A DNA stretch of 64,000 nt from Hamadaea tsunoensis DSM 44101 (GTDB taxonomy: Bacteria; Actinomycetota; Actinomycetes; Mycobacteriales; Micromonosporaceae): the NCBI RefSeq assembly GCF_000428945.1, contig NZ_AUAX01000002.1:434001-498000 (forward strand), read 5' to 3'. Within the stretch, counting starts at the first letter, position 1; each line of letters opens with the position of its first letter. Made by a program: the position numbers and the translations under genes. Below the pieces are notes generated by a model, which saw nothing but the letters and a program-made list of their open reading frames with translations, was not told the origin of the DNA and searched no databases. Positions 47,574 through 55,881 of this stretch are shown here, in pieces.

Positions 47574-48697
47574 GCCGACCGCCGGGTGACGGACTGGGCG
47601 AGGTCGAGCAGCGCCGCACGGGTGGCGTCGTCCAGCGGAGCGAGGGCGAGGGCCTGCTGGGCCGTCTCGATCCGATCGGCGATCATCGACTCGATCTGGT
47701 CCGCGGCGCCCGTGTCGCGCACGATGTCGGCGAGCCGGGCCGCTGCGGTCGCGCTGTCCACCGTTTCGTGCGTCGCGCAGCGGCGCCGCAGGTGGTCGAT
47801 CTCGGCCAGCTGCCGTGCGGTCGCACGGGAGCGGGCCAGGTGCAGCAGTGCCGTCGGCTTGCCCTGGATGAGGTCGTCGCCGACGGGCTTGCCGGTGACC
47901 TCGGGGATGCCGAAGGCCCCCAGGAGGTCGTCGCACAGCTGGAACGCTTCACCGATGGCGGTGCCGTACTGGGTGAAAGCGCTGAGCAGCGTTCCGGGAA
48001 CCGGGCCGGCGAGCGCGGCGCCGAAATGCAATGGCCGCACGACGGTGTAGCCGGCGGTCTTGAGCCGCGCGGTCCGCAAGGCTCGGTCGACGTTCCAGGT
48101 GCGCGAGTGTTCCCCCAGGATGTCCAGGTACTGCCCGGCGACGGCTTCGGACCGCATTTCGTCGTAGACCCGGCGGGCCGCGATGAGGGTGGCCGGTGCG
48201 ATGGCGGCCCGGGCCATGAGCTGGTCGGCCCAGATCAGGCAGAGGTCGCCGGCGAGGATGGCGGCCGATTGACCGAAGTGCTCGGCGTCACCGCGCAGAC
48301 GTTCCCGGCGATGGGTGGCAGCCAGTGCCCGGTGCGCCGTCGGCTGCCCGCGGCGGGTGTCGGAACGGTCCATGACGTCGTCGTGCACGAGCGCGAACGC
48401 GTGCAGCAGTTCCAGGGCCGCCAACGCGGGCAGGACGGTGTTCAGTGCCTGCTGATTGTGCCGAGCCCGCCAGCCCCAGTAGGCGAAGGCCGGGCGCAGG
48501 CGCTTCCCGCCGGCCAGGACGGCGTTGGCGACCGCGTCCGCCAGCGGCTGCAGAGCGGGATCCAGCGCGGTGAAGGCGGTGCGGGCGCCGGCGAGGAACA
48601 AGGTGAGCTCCGCCTCGACTTCGGCGGTGACAAGCAGGGTTTCGGCGGGCGCGGCGGTCGGCCGCGTCATGGTCGCGAGGAGGGGTTCGTCAGCCAC
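47570..48697 (-). CDS. crtE: Geranylgeranyl diphosphate synthase (polyprenyl synthase)
   Basis: About 375 residues. The first Asp-rich motif is VHDDVMDRSDTRRGQ near residue 110 and the second CDDLLGAFG near 253, flanked by GKRLRP and GQYLDIL. It condenses IPP with allylic diphosphates, presumably to GGPP for carotenoid synthesis. GTG 48697 is preferred: TAGCGT lies seven bases upstream and may give a near-leaderless transcript; ATG 48670 is the alternative. It is divergent from crtB across the double-repeat operator. Confidence 0.93.
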   Translation of the reverse strand: MADEPLLATMTRPTAAPAETLLVTAEVEAELTLFLAGARTAFTALDPALQPLADAVANAVLAGGKRLRPAFAYWGWRARHNQQALNTVLPALAALELLHAFALVHDDVMDRSDTRRGQPTAHRALAATHRRERLRGDAEHFGQSAAILAGDLCLIWADQLMARAAIAPATLIAARRVYDEMRSEAVAGQYLDILGEHSRTWNVDRALRTARLKTAGYTVVRPLHFGAALAGPVPGTLLSAFTQYGTAIGEAFQLCDDLLGAFGIPEVTGKPVGDDLIQGKPTALLHLARSRATARQLAEIDHLRRRCATHETVDSATAAARLADIVRDTGAADQIESMIADRIETAQQALALAPLDDATRAALLDLAQSVTRRSA

Positions 48698-48716
48698 ATC
48701 CGCAACGCTAACACAG

Positions 48717-48745
48717 TTGCGTCGTTTGCTGCGTCGTTTTACGAT
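48717..48745 (+). promoter_or_regulatory. crtB promoter with a double 10-bp direct repeat (candidate LitR operator, site A)
   Basis: TTGCGT (48717-48722) and TACGAT (48740-48745) are -35 and -10 with a 17-bp spacer. TGCGTCGTTT occurs at 48718-48727 and 48730-48739, a 12-bp period, covering the -35 and spacer. The same element recurs at 56800-56821 and, on the other strand, 59434-59455. It also lies just upstream of crtE on the other strand, so one site can control both operons. Confidence 0.8.
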
Positions 48746-48802
48746 GGGGCCGCTCGCGACGAAGTCGTCCGACGGGGGCGACGCAACGGGGAGGGACGAC
48801 CG

Positions 48803-49714
48803 GTGGACCCGCGATTGGCTGCCTCGTACGAACAGTGCCGGCTCCTGCACCGCCACTACGGCCGCACGTATTACCTGGCGACCCGCCTGCTCAGCGCAGA
48901 ACAGCGGCCGCACGTGCACGCGCTGTACGGCTTCACCCGGTACGCCGACGAGATCGTCGACCGTATGGACGGCACCGATCCCGGCGAGCGCGCCCGGCAG
49001 TTGCGCGGCTGGGCCGACGCATTCGTGGCCGGCCTCAACGGCGCACCGGTCGACGACCCGATCCTGCCGGCGGTCCTGCACACCATCAACGTGTGCGGCC
49101 TCGACCGCGACGACTTCGCCGCGTTCCTGCACAGCATGGCGATGGACCTCGAGGTGCGCTCCTACGACACCTATGACGACCTGTTGTCCTACATGGAAGG
49201 TTCGGCAGCCGTCATCGGCACGATGATGCTGCCCATCCTGCGGCCCGTCGACCCCACGGCCGCCCGCGAGCCCGCCCGCCAGCTCGGTCTCGCCTTCCAG
49301 CTGACCAACTTCATCCGCGACGTCGCCGAGGACCTCGGGCGCGGGCGCGTCTACCTGCCGCGCGAGGACCTCGACCGGTTCGGCGTCACCGTGGCCGACC
49401 TGCGCACAGCCCTCGACCGGGGGTACAGCCCCCCACAGGTACGCGCGCTCGTCCGGTTCGAAATCGAGCGCGCCCGTGACCATTACGCTCTGGCCGCTCC
49501 CGGCATCCCGATGCTCGCCCCCGCGTCGCAGGCGTGCATCCGCACCGCCTACCACCTCTACTCGGCGATCCTCGACGAGGTCGAACGGCAGAACCTCGAC
49601 GTGTTCACCCGCCGTGCGGTTGTTCCGCGCCGCGTCCGGCTCCGGGTCGCGGCCCGCAGCTTGATCACCCCGGCGGGTCGGCCCGTCTCCGCCGCTGCGT
49701 CCGTGGCCGTGTGA
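48803..49714 (+). CDS. crtB: Phytoene synthase
   Basis: 303 residues of the squalene/phytoene synthase family. The first Asp-rich motif is YADEIVD near residue 48 and the second LTNFIRDVAEDLGRGRVYLP near 172. It joins two GGPP molecules head to head to give phytoene. GTG 48803 has GGGGAGGG upstream. It heads the plus-strand operon, and the next ATG overlaps its TGA. Confidence 0.95.
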   Translation: MDPRLAASYEQCRLLHRHYGRTYYLATRLLSAEQRPHVHALYGFTRYADEIVDRMDGTDPGERARQLRGWADAFVAGLNGAPVDDPILPAVLHTINVCGLDRDDFAAFLHSMAMDLEVRSYDTYDDLLSYMEGSAAVIGTMMLPILRPVDPTAAREPARQLGLAFQLTNFIRDVAEDLGRGRVYLPREDLDRFGVTVADLRTALDRGYSPPQVRALVRFEIERARDHYALAAPGIPMLAPASQACIRTAYHLYSAILDEVERQNLDVFTRRAVVPRRVRLRVAARSLITPAGRPVSAAASVAV

Positions 49715-50016
49715 TGGATCGCTGGAACTACCTCGCGGTCCTCGCCGCCTGCGTCGTGATCACCCTGCCGCTGGAGGTCGTCCTCGGTGCGCGCGTCTAC
49801 CGCCGCCCGCGCCGGCTGGCCTGGGCGCTGCTGCCGGTCCTCGCGGTTTTCACCGGGTGGGACCTCGTCGCGGCCTGGCGCGGGCACTGGTGGTGGTCCG
49901 CTCAACAGACCACAGGTGTACGCCTCGCGGGTCTGCCGGTCGAGGAGTGGCTGTTCTTCCTTATCGTGCCCATCTGTGCCCTGCTGACCTATGAAGTGCT
50001 CGACCGTGGCCGCTGA
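49714..50016 (+). CDS. crtYc: Lycopene cyclase subunit, N-terminal type
   Basis: 100 residues with three hydrophobic segments and the heterodimeric-cyclase motif LPVEEWLFFLIVP near residue 75. The family forms beta- or epsilon-rings on lycopene when paired with a CrtYd-type partner, as in Brevibacterium and mycobacteria. The partner is encoded immediately downstream in an overlapping frame. Its start overlaps the crtB stop by one base. Confidence 0.88.
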   Translation: MDRWNYLAVLAACVVITLPLEVVLGARVYRRPRRLAWALLPVLAVFTGWDLVAAWRGHWWWSAQQTTGVRLAGLPVEEWLFFLIVPICALLTYEVLDRGR

Positions 50017-50323
50017 ATACACCGCCGCCGCCGTCGCGGCCCCGATCCTGGTCGCCACGCTGGAGCTGGCGGTCCTGCGTACCGGTCTGCTGAGCGAGGG
50101 CCGGTACTGGGTCACGCTCGCGATCGCGCTGGCGTTCCAGCTGCCCGTCGACGGATGGCTCACCCGCGCCGGACACCCCATCGTCCTGTACAGCCCGCAG
50201 GCGACCTGCGGCGTGCGTTTCCCCTGGAACATCCCCGTCGAGGATTACGGTTTCGGCATGGCCCTGATCACGCTGAGCCTGCTGCTGTGGCGGCGCCAAG
50301 CGGACCGGCGTACCGATGGCTGA
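49991..50323 (+). CDS. crtYd: Lycopene cyclase subunit, C-terminal type
   Basis: 110 residues, three hydrophobic segments, with the matching motif NIPVEDYGFGMALI near residue 80. It is the second half of the split cyclase, so cyclic ends are expected on the carotenoid. ATG 49991 overlaps crtYc by 26 bp; GTG 50006 is an alternative start. It overlaps the acyltransferase gene by eight bases. Confidence 0.85.
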   Translation: MKCSTVAAEYTAAAVAAPILVATLELAVLRTGLLSEGRYWVTLAIALAFQLPVDGWLTRAGHPIVLYSPQATCGVRFPWNIPVEDYGFGMALITLSLLLWRRQADRRTDG

Positions 50324-50969
50324 CCCGGTGGGCGCGGTCATGCGGGCCGGCGTCGACCGCCTCGTCCGCGGCGGCCTGCGCGGCATCTGGCTACGAGAAA
50401 CACTGCCCGCCGGCCCGTTCGTCTGGGCGGCCAACCATCACAGCTGGTGGGACCCGTTCGTCGCCTTCGCGGTGCTCGCCCGGCTGCGCCGACCCGCCTG
50501 CCTGCTGATGCGCGCCGACAATCTCACCCGGTACGCGTTCGCCCGCCGGCTCGGCGTGTTCGCCGCTTCCGAACCGCGTACCGGTCTGCGTCATCTGGAC
50601 GAGGGCCGGGTGCTGATCCTGTTCCCGGAGGCCGAACTGCGTACGCCCGGCGCCACCGGACCACTGGCTGCCGGTGCGGCCTGGTACGCCCTGCGTACCG
50701 GGGTGCCGCTGCAAGCCGTCGCCGTCCGGGTCGCGATGCGTGGCCATCAAGCGCCGGAAGCCTACGCATCCACCGCGACGGTCGACCTCGGCGACACCGG
50801 CCACCTCACCGAAGCGACCCGGCGGCTGCGAAGCACCCTCGACGCCCGGCTCGCCGAACTCGACGCCGAGCTGAACGAGACCGACGCCCGGTGTGCCCCG
50901 GCCGGTTTCCGGCTCGTTGTGCGCGGCAAGCGCAGCTGGGACGAGCGGCTGACGGGGGAGAAACGATGA
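50316..50969 (+). CDS. Acyltransferase of the PlsC (lysophosphatidate acyltransferase-like) family
   Basis: 217 residues. The HX4D catalytic motif appears as NHHSWWDPF near residue 42, and a second conserved block is LFPEAEL near residue 105 (FPEG-like, with E in place of G). In this operon, beside a glycosyltransferase, it probably acylates a glycosylated carotenoid (inference). It lies inside the tight carotenoid operon, with the next ATG overlapping its stop. Confidence 0.85.
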   Translation: MADPVGAVMRAGVDRLVRGGLRGIWLRETLPAGPFVWAANHHSWWDPFVAFAVLARLRRPACLLMRADNLTRYAFARRLGVFAASEPRTGLRHLDEGRVLILFPEAELRTPGATGPLAAGAAWYALRTGVPLQAVAVRVAMRGHQAPEAYASTATVDLGDTGHLTEATRRLRSTLDARLAELDAELNETDARCAPAGFRLVVRGKRSWDERLTGEKR

Positions 50970-52045
50970 CGATGACGCGGGCGCTCGGTGCGGCGGTCGC
51001 CGGGTATCACACGCTGAAGACCGCCGGACTGCTGATCAACACAGTCACGTTCCCGACCCTACGTCCGGGCCGGACCGTGCCCGGGCGTCCGCGTACGGCG
51101 TTCCTGGTGCCGGCCCGCGACGAGGAACACCGGCTGCCGAACCTGCTGGCCGGACTTCTGTCGCAGCCGGCCGACGAGATCCTCGTCCTGGACGACGGCT
51201 CCACCGACGCCACCGCCGACGTCGTCGCCCGGCACGACGATCCCCGCCTGCGGCTGCTGACGGGCCGACCGCGGCCCGAGACATGGATCGGCAAGAACTG
51301 GGCGTGCCATCAGCTCGCCCAGGCGACCACAGCCGACCTGCTCGTCTTCGTCGATGCCGACGTGGTCATCCGGCCCGGTGCGCTGGACGCCTTGTGGCAG
51401 CAGATGGTCCATCAGCGCGCCGACGTCTTCTCGGTATTCCCCCGCCAGATCACCGGCACCCTCGGCGAACGGCTGCTCGTGCCGCTCATCGACGAAACCT
51501 TGCTCGGCTTCCTGCCCCATCCCCTGTTGTCGGCGCCCGTCCCGGCGGCCGCCACCGCCAACGGACAACTGCTGGCCTTCCGACGCGACGCGTACGCGAA
51601 AGTCGGCGGCCACGCCGCCGTGCACGACCGCATCGTGGAGGACATCGCCCTGGGCCGGCGTACGCGGCAGCGCGGACTGCGCCTGGGCCTGGCCCTCGGC
51701 GGCGACCTCGTGCAGACCAGGATGTACACCAGCTATCCGGAGACCGTCGCCGGGCTCGGCAAGAGCGTGCGGGCAGCCCATGGCGACAGCGACGCACTGC
51801 TCGCCGCGAGCGCGGCGTTCCACCTGGTCGCGTACACGATGCCGTGGCTGATGTGGAACCGCGGAGCCGCATGGCGCGCCGCGGCCGTGCTGGGGCTGGC
51901 AGAACGCGTTCTGACCAGTGCCAAGACCGGACGGCGTGGATACGTCGAAGCCGCCGCCGTGCCGATCGTGCCGCTCGCGGCCCTGCCCGTGTACGCCGTC
52001 GCAGCCCGCCGTGCGGCACGCTGGAAAGGGCGTACCTACCGGTGA
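50966..52045 (+). CDS. Family 2 glycosyltransferase (carotenoid glycosyltransferase-like)
   Basis: 359 residues. The GT-A fold shows VPARDEEHRLPNLLAGLL near residue 48, the acceptor region LDDGSTDATADVV and the DxD-like FVDADVVIRPGA near 130, with several hydrophobic segments at the C-terminus for membrane association. CruC-type enzymes of this family attach a hexose to carotenoids in actinobacteria. Its position between the acyltransferase and a P450 supports a carotenoid glycoside. The exact sugar and position are unknown. Confidence 0.85.
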   Translation: MTMTRALGAAVAGYHTLKTAGLLINTVTFPTLRPGRTVPGRPRTAFLVPARDEEHRLPNLLAGLLSQPADEILVLDDGSTDATADVVARHDDPRLRLLTGRPRPETWIGKNWACHQLAQATTADLLVFVDADVVIRPGALDALWQQMVHQRADVFSVFPRQITGTLGERLLVPLIDETLLGFLPHPLLSAPVPAAATANGQLLAFRRDAYAKVGGHAAVHDRIVEDIALGRRTRQRGLRLGLALGGDLVQTRMYTSYPETVAGLGKSVRAAHGDSDALLAASAAFHLVAYTMPWLMWNRGAAWRAAAVLGLAERVLTSAKTGRRGYVEAAAVPIVPLAALPVYAVAARRAARWKGRTYR

Positions 52046-53133
52046 TCCGCGATCTGTGGCGCTGGACCAGCGACCCGATCACGCTGCTGACCGAACGCGC
52101 CGCCACCGCGCCCGTCTTCGAGCTGCGGCTGTGGCGAAAAGCCGTGGTCGGCTACCGTCCGGAGTGGAACCGGGCCGTGCTCGGCGACCTCGCCATGTTC
52201 CGCGCCGGCGGCAGCCTGAGCGGCCTGACGCCGTACCTCAACGCCGGTGTGGTCCGGGCCGACGGCGCCGACCACGCCGACCGGCGGGCCCGCCTCAACC
52301 CGGCGTTCCACAACCGCGGCCTGCGGCCATTGCTGGACCGCCTCGACGAAGCGGCCGCGCAGCACCGCCCCGACGGCCGGTTCGAGGCGCTGGACTGGGC
52401 GGCGACCCTCATACGGCGGCAACTCAACGCGGCCCTCTTCGGCGGCGCGATACCGGACACGCTGCTACGCCGCTTCCTGCGGCCGTTGCACGCGCCGCTT
52501 CCCCAGCCGCTGCGCCCACGGCCTCGGTTGTTCGCCGCGATCGACCGAGCCATCGCCGCGGTGCTCGCCGAACCCCCGGCCGGCACGCTGGCTGCCGCGC
52601 TCGCCGGACAGCCCGCCGCCGGCGAGGAACTGCGCGTCGCACTGGCCGCCGGCTACGACACGACCGCACACACGCTGGCCTGGCTCGCATGGCACTTGGC
52701 CGGCGCCCCGGAATGGCGTTCCCCGGAATCACTGCCGGCTGTTCTCGACGAGGTGTTGCGCCTCTACCCGGCGGGCTGGATCGGCAGCCGGGTCGCGGCC
52801 GCCGACGTCGAGGTCTGCGGTCGTCCCGTCCCAGCCGGCACCCTGGTGCTGTATTCGCCGTTGCTCACCCACCGCGATCCCGAGCTGTGGACCGATCCGG
52901 GCGCGTTTCGCCCCGACCGGTTCGCCGAGGGCAGGCCCGCCTGGGGCTTCCTGCCGTTCAGCGCGGGCCGGCGTACCTGCCTGGGTGTCCACCTTGCCCG
53001 CGCGATGCTGACCGCCGCGGCCCGGCCGCTGCTGGACGGCAAGCTGGAACAGCGCAACGGTGATCCCACGCCGCGAGCCGGGCTGACCCTCCGTCCTACC
53101 GGACCGCTGCTGCTCCATTACCAAGCCAGGTAA
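52042..53133 (+). CDS. Cytochrome P450, probable carotenoid hydroxylase
   Basis: 363 residues, short for a P450. The I-helix oxygen-binding motif AAGYDTTAHTLAW is near residue 213, ExxR in DEVLRLYP near 238, and the heme loop FSAGRRTCLGVHLAR near 310 holds the Cys ligand. It is the last gene of the carotenoid operon, so ring or chain-end hydroxylation to create the glycosylation site is the natural hypothesis. No redox partner gene is nearby. GTG 52042 overlaps the glycosyltransferase stop. Confidence 0.88.
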   Translation: MIRDLWRWTSDPITLLTERAATAPVFELRLWRKAVVGYRPEWNRAVLGDLAMFRAGGSLSGLTPYLNAGVVRADGADHADRRARLNPAFHNRGLRPLLDRLDEAAAQHRPDGRFEALDWAATLIRRQLNAALFGGAIPDTLLRRFLRPLHAPLPQPLRPRPRLFAAIDRAIAAVLAEPPAGTLAAALAGQPAAGEELRVALAAGYDTTAHTLAWLAWHLAGAPEWRSPESLPAVLDEVLRLYPAGWIGSRVAAADVEVCGRPVPAGTLVLYSPLLTHRDPELWTDPGAFRPDRFAEGRPAWGFLPFSAGRRTCLGVHLARAMLTAAARPLLDGKLEQRNGDPTPRAGLTLRPTGPLLLHYQAR

Positions 53134-53266
53134 CTACGCCACCACTGACGTCAGAACACATCCGCGCCGGTCGACCGAAACACCAGGTCCGCCGGGACTG
53201 GCGGTGAGCCGGCCAGGCGGTGGCCGCTGCAGCGCGCGGCGGCCGTCCACCCAGCCAGGCCAACTG

Positions 53267-53863
53267 TCACACCTCGACCACGCTACGGGCGGTACCGAAC
53301 CGGAGGCCGGCGGTGAAGAGCGTCGTACCCAGCGTGGCGTTCAGAGCGCCCGCGGCGGCCGCGGTGAGGTTCAGCCCCACCCCGGTGATCTTCACCGTGC
53401 TGCCGTCGACGGTGATCGAGGCCTTGCTCAGGTCGAGGTCGAAGACGGCGACCCGGGCCGTCCCCCGGTTGACGCGACCGGTCAGCTGCCCGGTGCTCAG
53501 GTCGATGATGAAGTCGCCCACCTCCAGCGCCTTGAAGGTGCGCAGATTGATGAACTTGATGCCACCGCGATGCAGTACCTGCCCGCCGAGCGGGTCGAGG
53601 CTGACGGCTCCGCCGGTGACGGGGAAACCGGCGGTGACCGCCAGTCCATTTCGGATGGACAGGCCCTCACGGCCGGGGCTGGTGACGATCGGCAGGATGC
53701 CGTTGCGCAGCAGGGTTGCGGCGATGCCGGGCGCCGTGGTGACGGTCGTGCGGCCGCCGCGAACCGTTGCCGGTGCAGCGCTGGCCGGACCGCCGGCGAT
53801 ACCGATGGCCAGCACACCGGCCATGCCGACCACGGCCAGTCGCCGCAATGTCTTACTCAACAC
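53267..53863 (-). CDS. Secreted protein of unknown family
   Basis: 198 residues. The N-terminus is a signal peptide (KTLRRLAVVGMAGVLAIGIA then GGPASAAPA) and the mature part is a single beta-rich domain with repeated GG/LD/TV strands. No domain name can be given. GTG 53863 is chosen with GAGGGAG just upstream. It is the last gene of the DUF4397-sortase-sigma-anti-sigma operon and, by analogy with SigK operons, is a possible exported target of that sigma factor. Confidence 0.7.
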   Translation of the reverse strand: MLSKTLRRLAVVGMAGVLAIGIAGGPASAAPATVRGGRTTVTTAPGIAATLLRNGILPIVTSPGREGLSIRNGLAVTAGFPVTGGAVSLDPLGGQVLHRGGIKFINLRTFKALEVGDFIIDLSTGQLTGRVNRGTARVAVFDLDLSKASITVDGSTVKITGVGLNLTAAAAGALNATLGTTLFTAGLRFGTARSVVEV

Positions 53864-53930
53864 GGTGTCTCCCTCTCGAACTGGAGTAGTCACCGTCAGT
53901 TCGTCGGCAAGCTCACCGATGGATGCACGA

Positions 53931-54629
53931 TCAGCGGCCGAATCTCCCTTGCAGCATGCTTTGACCGTGTTCTTGCTGGCCCAGACGCTGCGCGGAGATG
54001 TCGACGATCGGGAATTCGCCGATGTCGGCAGCGGCGGGGATGGTGACCACGACCGTTTGCCGACCGGATCCGGCATCGCCCAGGCCGATCATGCGCTGGT
54101 GGCCGTCGTAGAGCCAGACCTCGTAATAGCCCGTCGCGGCGGGCAGTCCTTGGAGGGTGATGCGCAGCTGTCGACTCTCAAGGAGTTCCGCTCGGCCTGT
54201 TCCCCCGGCGGCGGCCGGATTGTTGACGGCGAGGACGGCGGTGGCGACGACTCGAGGCGGCTGCGGCCCTCGGGTGAACACCAGGGTGAGGGTCATCGCG
54301 CAGACCGCGGCGATCGCGGCGGCCACGGCGATCCGCCACCTCCCCCACGCCGTCGCGGCCGGGCGGCGGCGGCTCGCGGCGGTGGCCCGGCGGCCCGGTG
54401 AGGGCTCCGGCGGTGCGAATGCCTCGTCGGCGATCCGGTTCCACACGCGGTCAGGCGCGGGGGGAAGCTCACGCAGGCCGACCGTCGAGCGGGCGATACC
54501 CGCGACTCGTCGTAACGCGTCGACCTCGCGGCTGCATTCCTGGCAGGCGGTCAGGTGGGCGGTGGGATCGTCGGCGGGGTCGCCTTCCAGCGCCATCAAG
54601 ACCAGTTGGTCAGGGTCCAAATGGGGCAC
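53931..54629 (-). CDS. Anti-sigma factor (RskA-like)
   Basis: 232 residues. The N-terminal zinc-binding-like motif HLTACQECSREVDAL is typical of anti-sigma ZAS domains. One transmembrane helix follows (RIAVAAAIAAVCAMTLTLVF near residue 95), and the extracellular C-terminal domain has the RskA pattern GYYEVWLYDGHQRMIGLGDA. It should hold its partner sigma factor inactive at the membrane. Its start overlaps the sigma factor gene by 20 bp, supporting co-translation. Confidence 0.9.
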   Translation of the reverse strand: MPHLDPDQLVLMALEGDPADDPTAHLTACQECSREVDALRRVAGIARSTVGLRELPPAPDRVWNRIADEAFAPPEPSPGRRATAASRRRPAATAWGRWRIAVAAAIAAVCAMTLTLVFTRGPQPPRVVATAVLAVNNPAAAGGTGRAELLESRQLRITLQGLPAATGYYEVWLYDGHQRMIGLGDAGSGRQTVVVTIPAAADIGEFPIVDISAQRLGQQEHGQSMLQGRFGR

Positions 54630-55185
54630 CGTCCACCTCCCATCGCGTGCGTAGCCTGGCCATCCCCCGGCGGAGATGGCTTTTCACTGTACCGAGCGGC
54701 AAACCGGTGGCCGCCACGATCTGTTCATGGGTGAGGTCGTCGAAGAACGCGAGTTGCAGGACCCGCTGCTGCTCCAGTGGCAGGTTCGCCAGTTCGTCGG
54801 CGATCACGATGCGGGCAACCACGTGATCTGCGGCTTCGTCGGCGACCTCGCTGGTGGCCTTACGCGCCTCGTCGGTTGCCCGGTCGGCACGCGTTCTGCT
54901 GCGGACGTGGTCGACGGCGCGGCGCCGGGCGATCGTCATCAACCAGCCGAGCAGAGATCCCCGATCGGGATCGAAGCTCGGCCGCGACTGCCAGGCGGCG
55001 ACGAAGGTGGCTTGGACGATGTCCTCGGCCTCGGCCGGGCCGACGGTGGCGGCGGCGAGGTGTAGAACGGCACCACTGTAGCGGTCGTACAGCTCGCGTA
55101 AGGCGGTCTCGTCGCCTTTGGCGAACCGTACGGGCAGGTCGTCGTCGTCACCGTGATCGGCTTCGGACAGCGGCGCTGGCCGCAC
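54610..55185 (-). CDS. ECF-type RNA polymerase sigma factor (SigK-like)
   Basis: 191 residues. Region 2 is ELYDRYSGAVLHLAAATVG with DIVQATFVAAW, and region 4 is the helix-turn-helix THEQIVAATGLPLGTVKSHL then RRGMARLRTRW. With the adjoining RskA-like anti-sigma factor this is a SigK/RskA-type pair, known in mycobacteria to respond to envelope redox stress. It lies 15 bp downstream of the sortase gene in the same operon. Confidence 0.92.
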   Translation of the reverse strand: MRPAPLSEADHGDDDDLPVRFAKGDETALRELYDRYSGAVLHLAAATVGPAEAEDIVQATFVAAWQSRPSFDPDRGSLLGWLMTIARRRAVDHVRSRTRADRATDEARKATSEVADEAADHVVARIVIADELANLPLEQQRVLQLAFFDDLTHEQIVAATGLPLGTVKSHLRRGMARLRTRWEVDGAPFGP

Positions 55186-55200
55186 GCGGGCTACCTCTTC

Positions 55201-55881
55201 TCAGCGGGGGATCGCAGTGATCACTATATTGTCGCGGTAGTGCCGCGTGGCGGCGTCGAACGGTCCCCCGCAGGTGATCAGGGTGAGCCGGGTTGCGCCG
55301 TCGCGGGCGAAGTACTTGGCGAGGGGAATCCTCGTTTTGGCGTACTCCTCGCGGGCGATGACGGCGAATTCGTGTTGTTGTCCGTCTTGCCCGGTGACCA
55401 TGACGATGTCACCCGCGGTGAGCTCACGCAAGCGGAAGAACGCACCGGTTCCCTGCTGTGCGCTGTCGACGTGGCCGGCGATGACGATCGACCCGGTCGT
55501 CGCTTCCAAGCCCGGACCGTATCGGTACCAGCCGACCCGGCTGACGCTGGGCGGAACGTCGAAGTCGCCGCTGCGAGCGTCGAGTCCGACCGGGTCGACC
55601 GCCACATCGACAGCGATGGCCGCAATCGACAGGCGCACCGGCGGTAGCTGCGGGGCTGCGGAGGGCAGGGATCCGGCGTGGACAGGCACGGCGGGTCCGC
55701 TCGCTGGAGGGCTCGCTTCCAGGGAGGCGACTGTCGACGCACCGACGGTGGCCGGCGGCTGGGATCGACACGCCACGACGGTCGCCCCCACGAACAACGC
55801 GCAGCCGGCTGCCAGTACAGCCAGCCAGGCGCGTGCCCCGGACGCGAACATCCGGGGCACGCTGGTACCCGAGCCGGTCAC
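55201..55881 (-). CDS. Class F sortase
   Basis: 226 residues. One N-terminal membrane anchor (WLAVLAAGCALFVGATVVA) and a Ser/Pro-rich linker precede the catalytic domain, with the His in VIAGHVDSAQQGTGAF and the active-site Cys in TLITCGGPFDAATRHYRDN. Sortases transfer surface proteins to the wall or to each other. Its start overlaps the stop of the DUF4397 gene, whose product is a likely substrate, though a clear LPXTG was not found there. Class F is assigned by length and the TLITC motif. Confidence 0.9.
   Translation of the reverse strand: MTGSGTSVPRMFASGARAWLAVLAAGCALFVGATVVACRSQPPATVGASTVASLEASPPASGPAVPVHAGSLPSAAPQLPPVRLSIAAIAVDVAVDPVGLDARSGDFDVPPSVSRVGWYRYGPGLEATTGSIVIAGHVDSAQQGTGAFFRLRELTAGDIVMVTGQDGQQHEFAVIAREEYAKTRIPLAKYFARDGATRLTLITCGGPFDAATRHYRDNIVITAIPR

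Noticed and set aside
47570-49555. A longer crtE reading that extends back to 49555
   Set aside because: The extension is antisense to crtB and shows no homology; the GTG at 48697 has promoter and spacing support.
53222-53244. GGCCGC/GCGGCC hairpin after the P450 gene
   Set aside because: Only a 6-bp GC stem in a very GC-rich patch with no T-tract; too weak to call a terminator, though its place between convergent genes is suitable.
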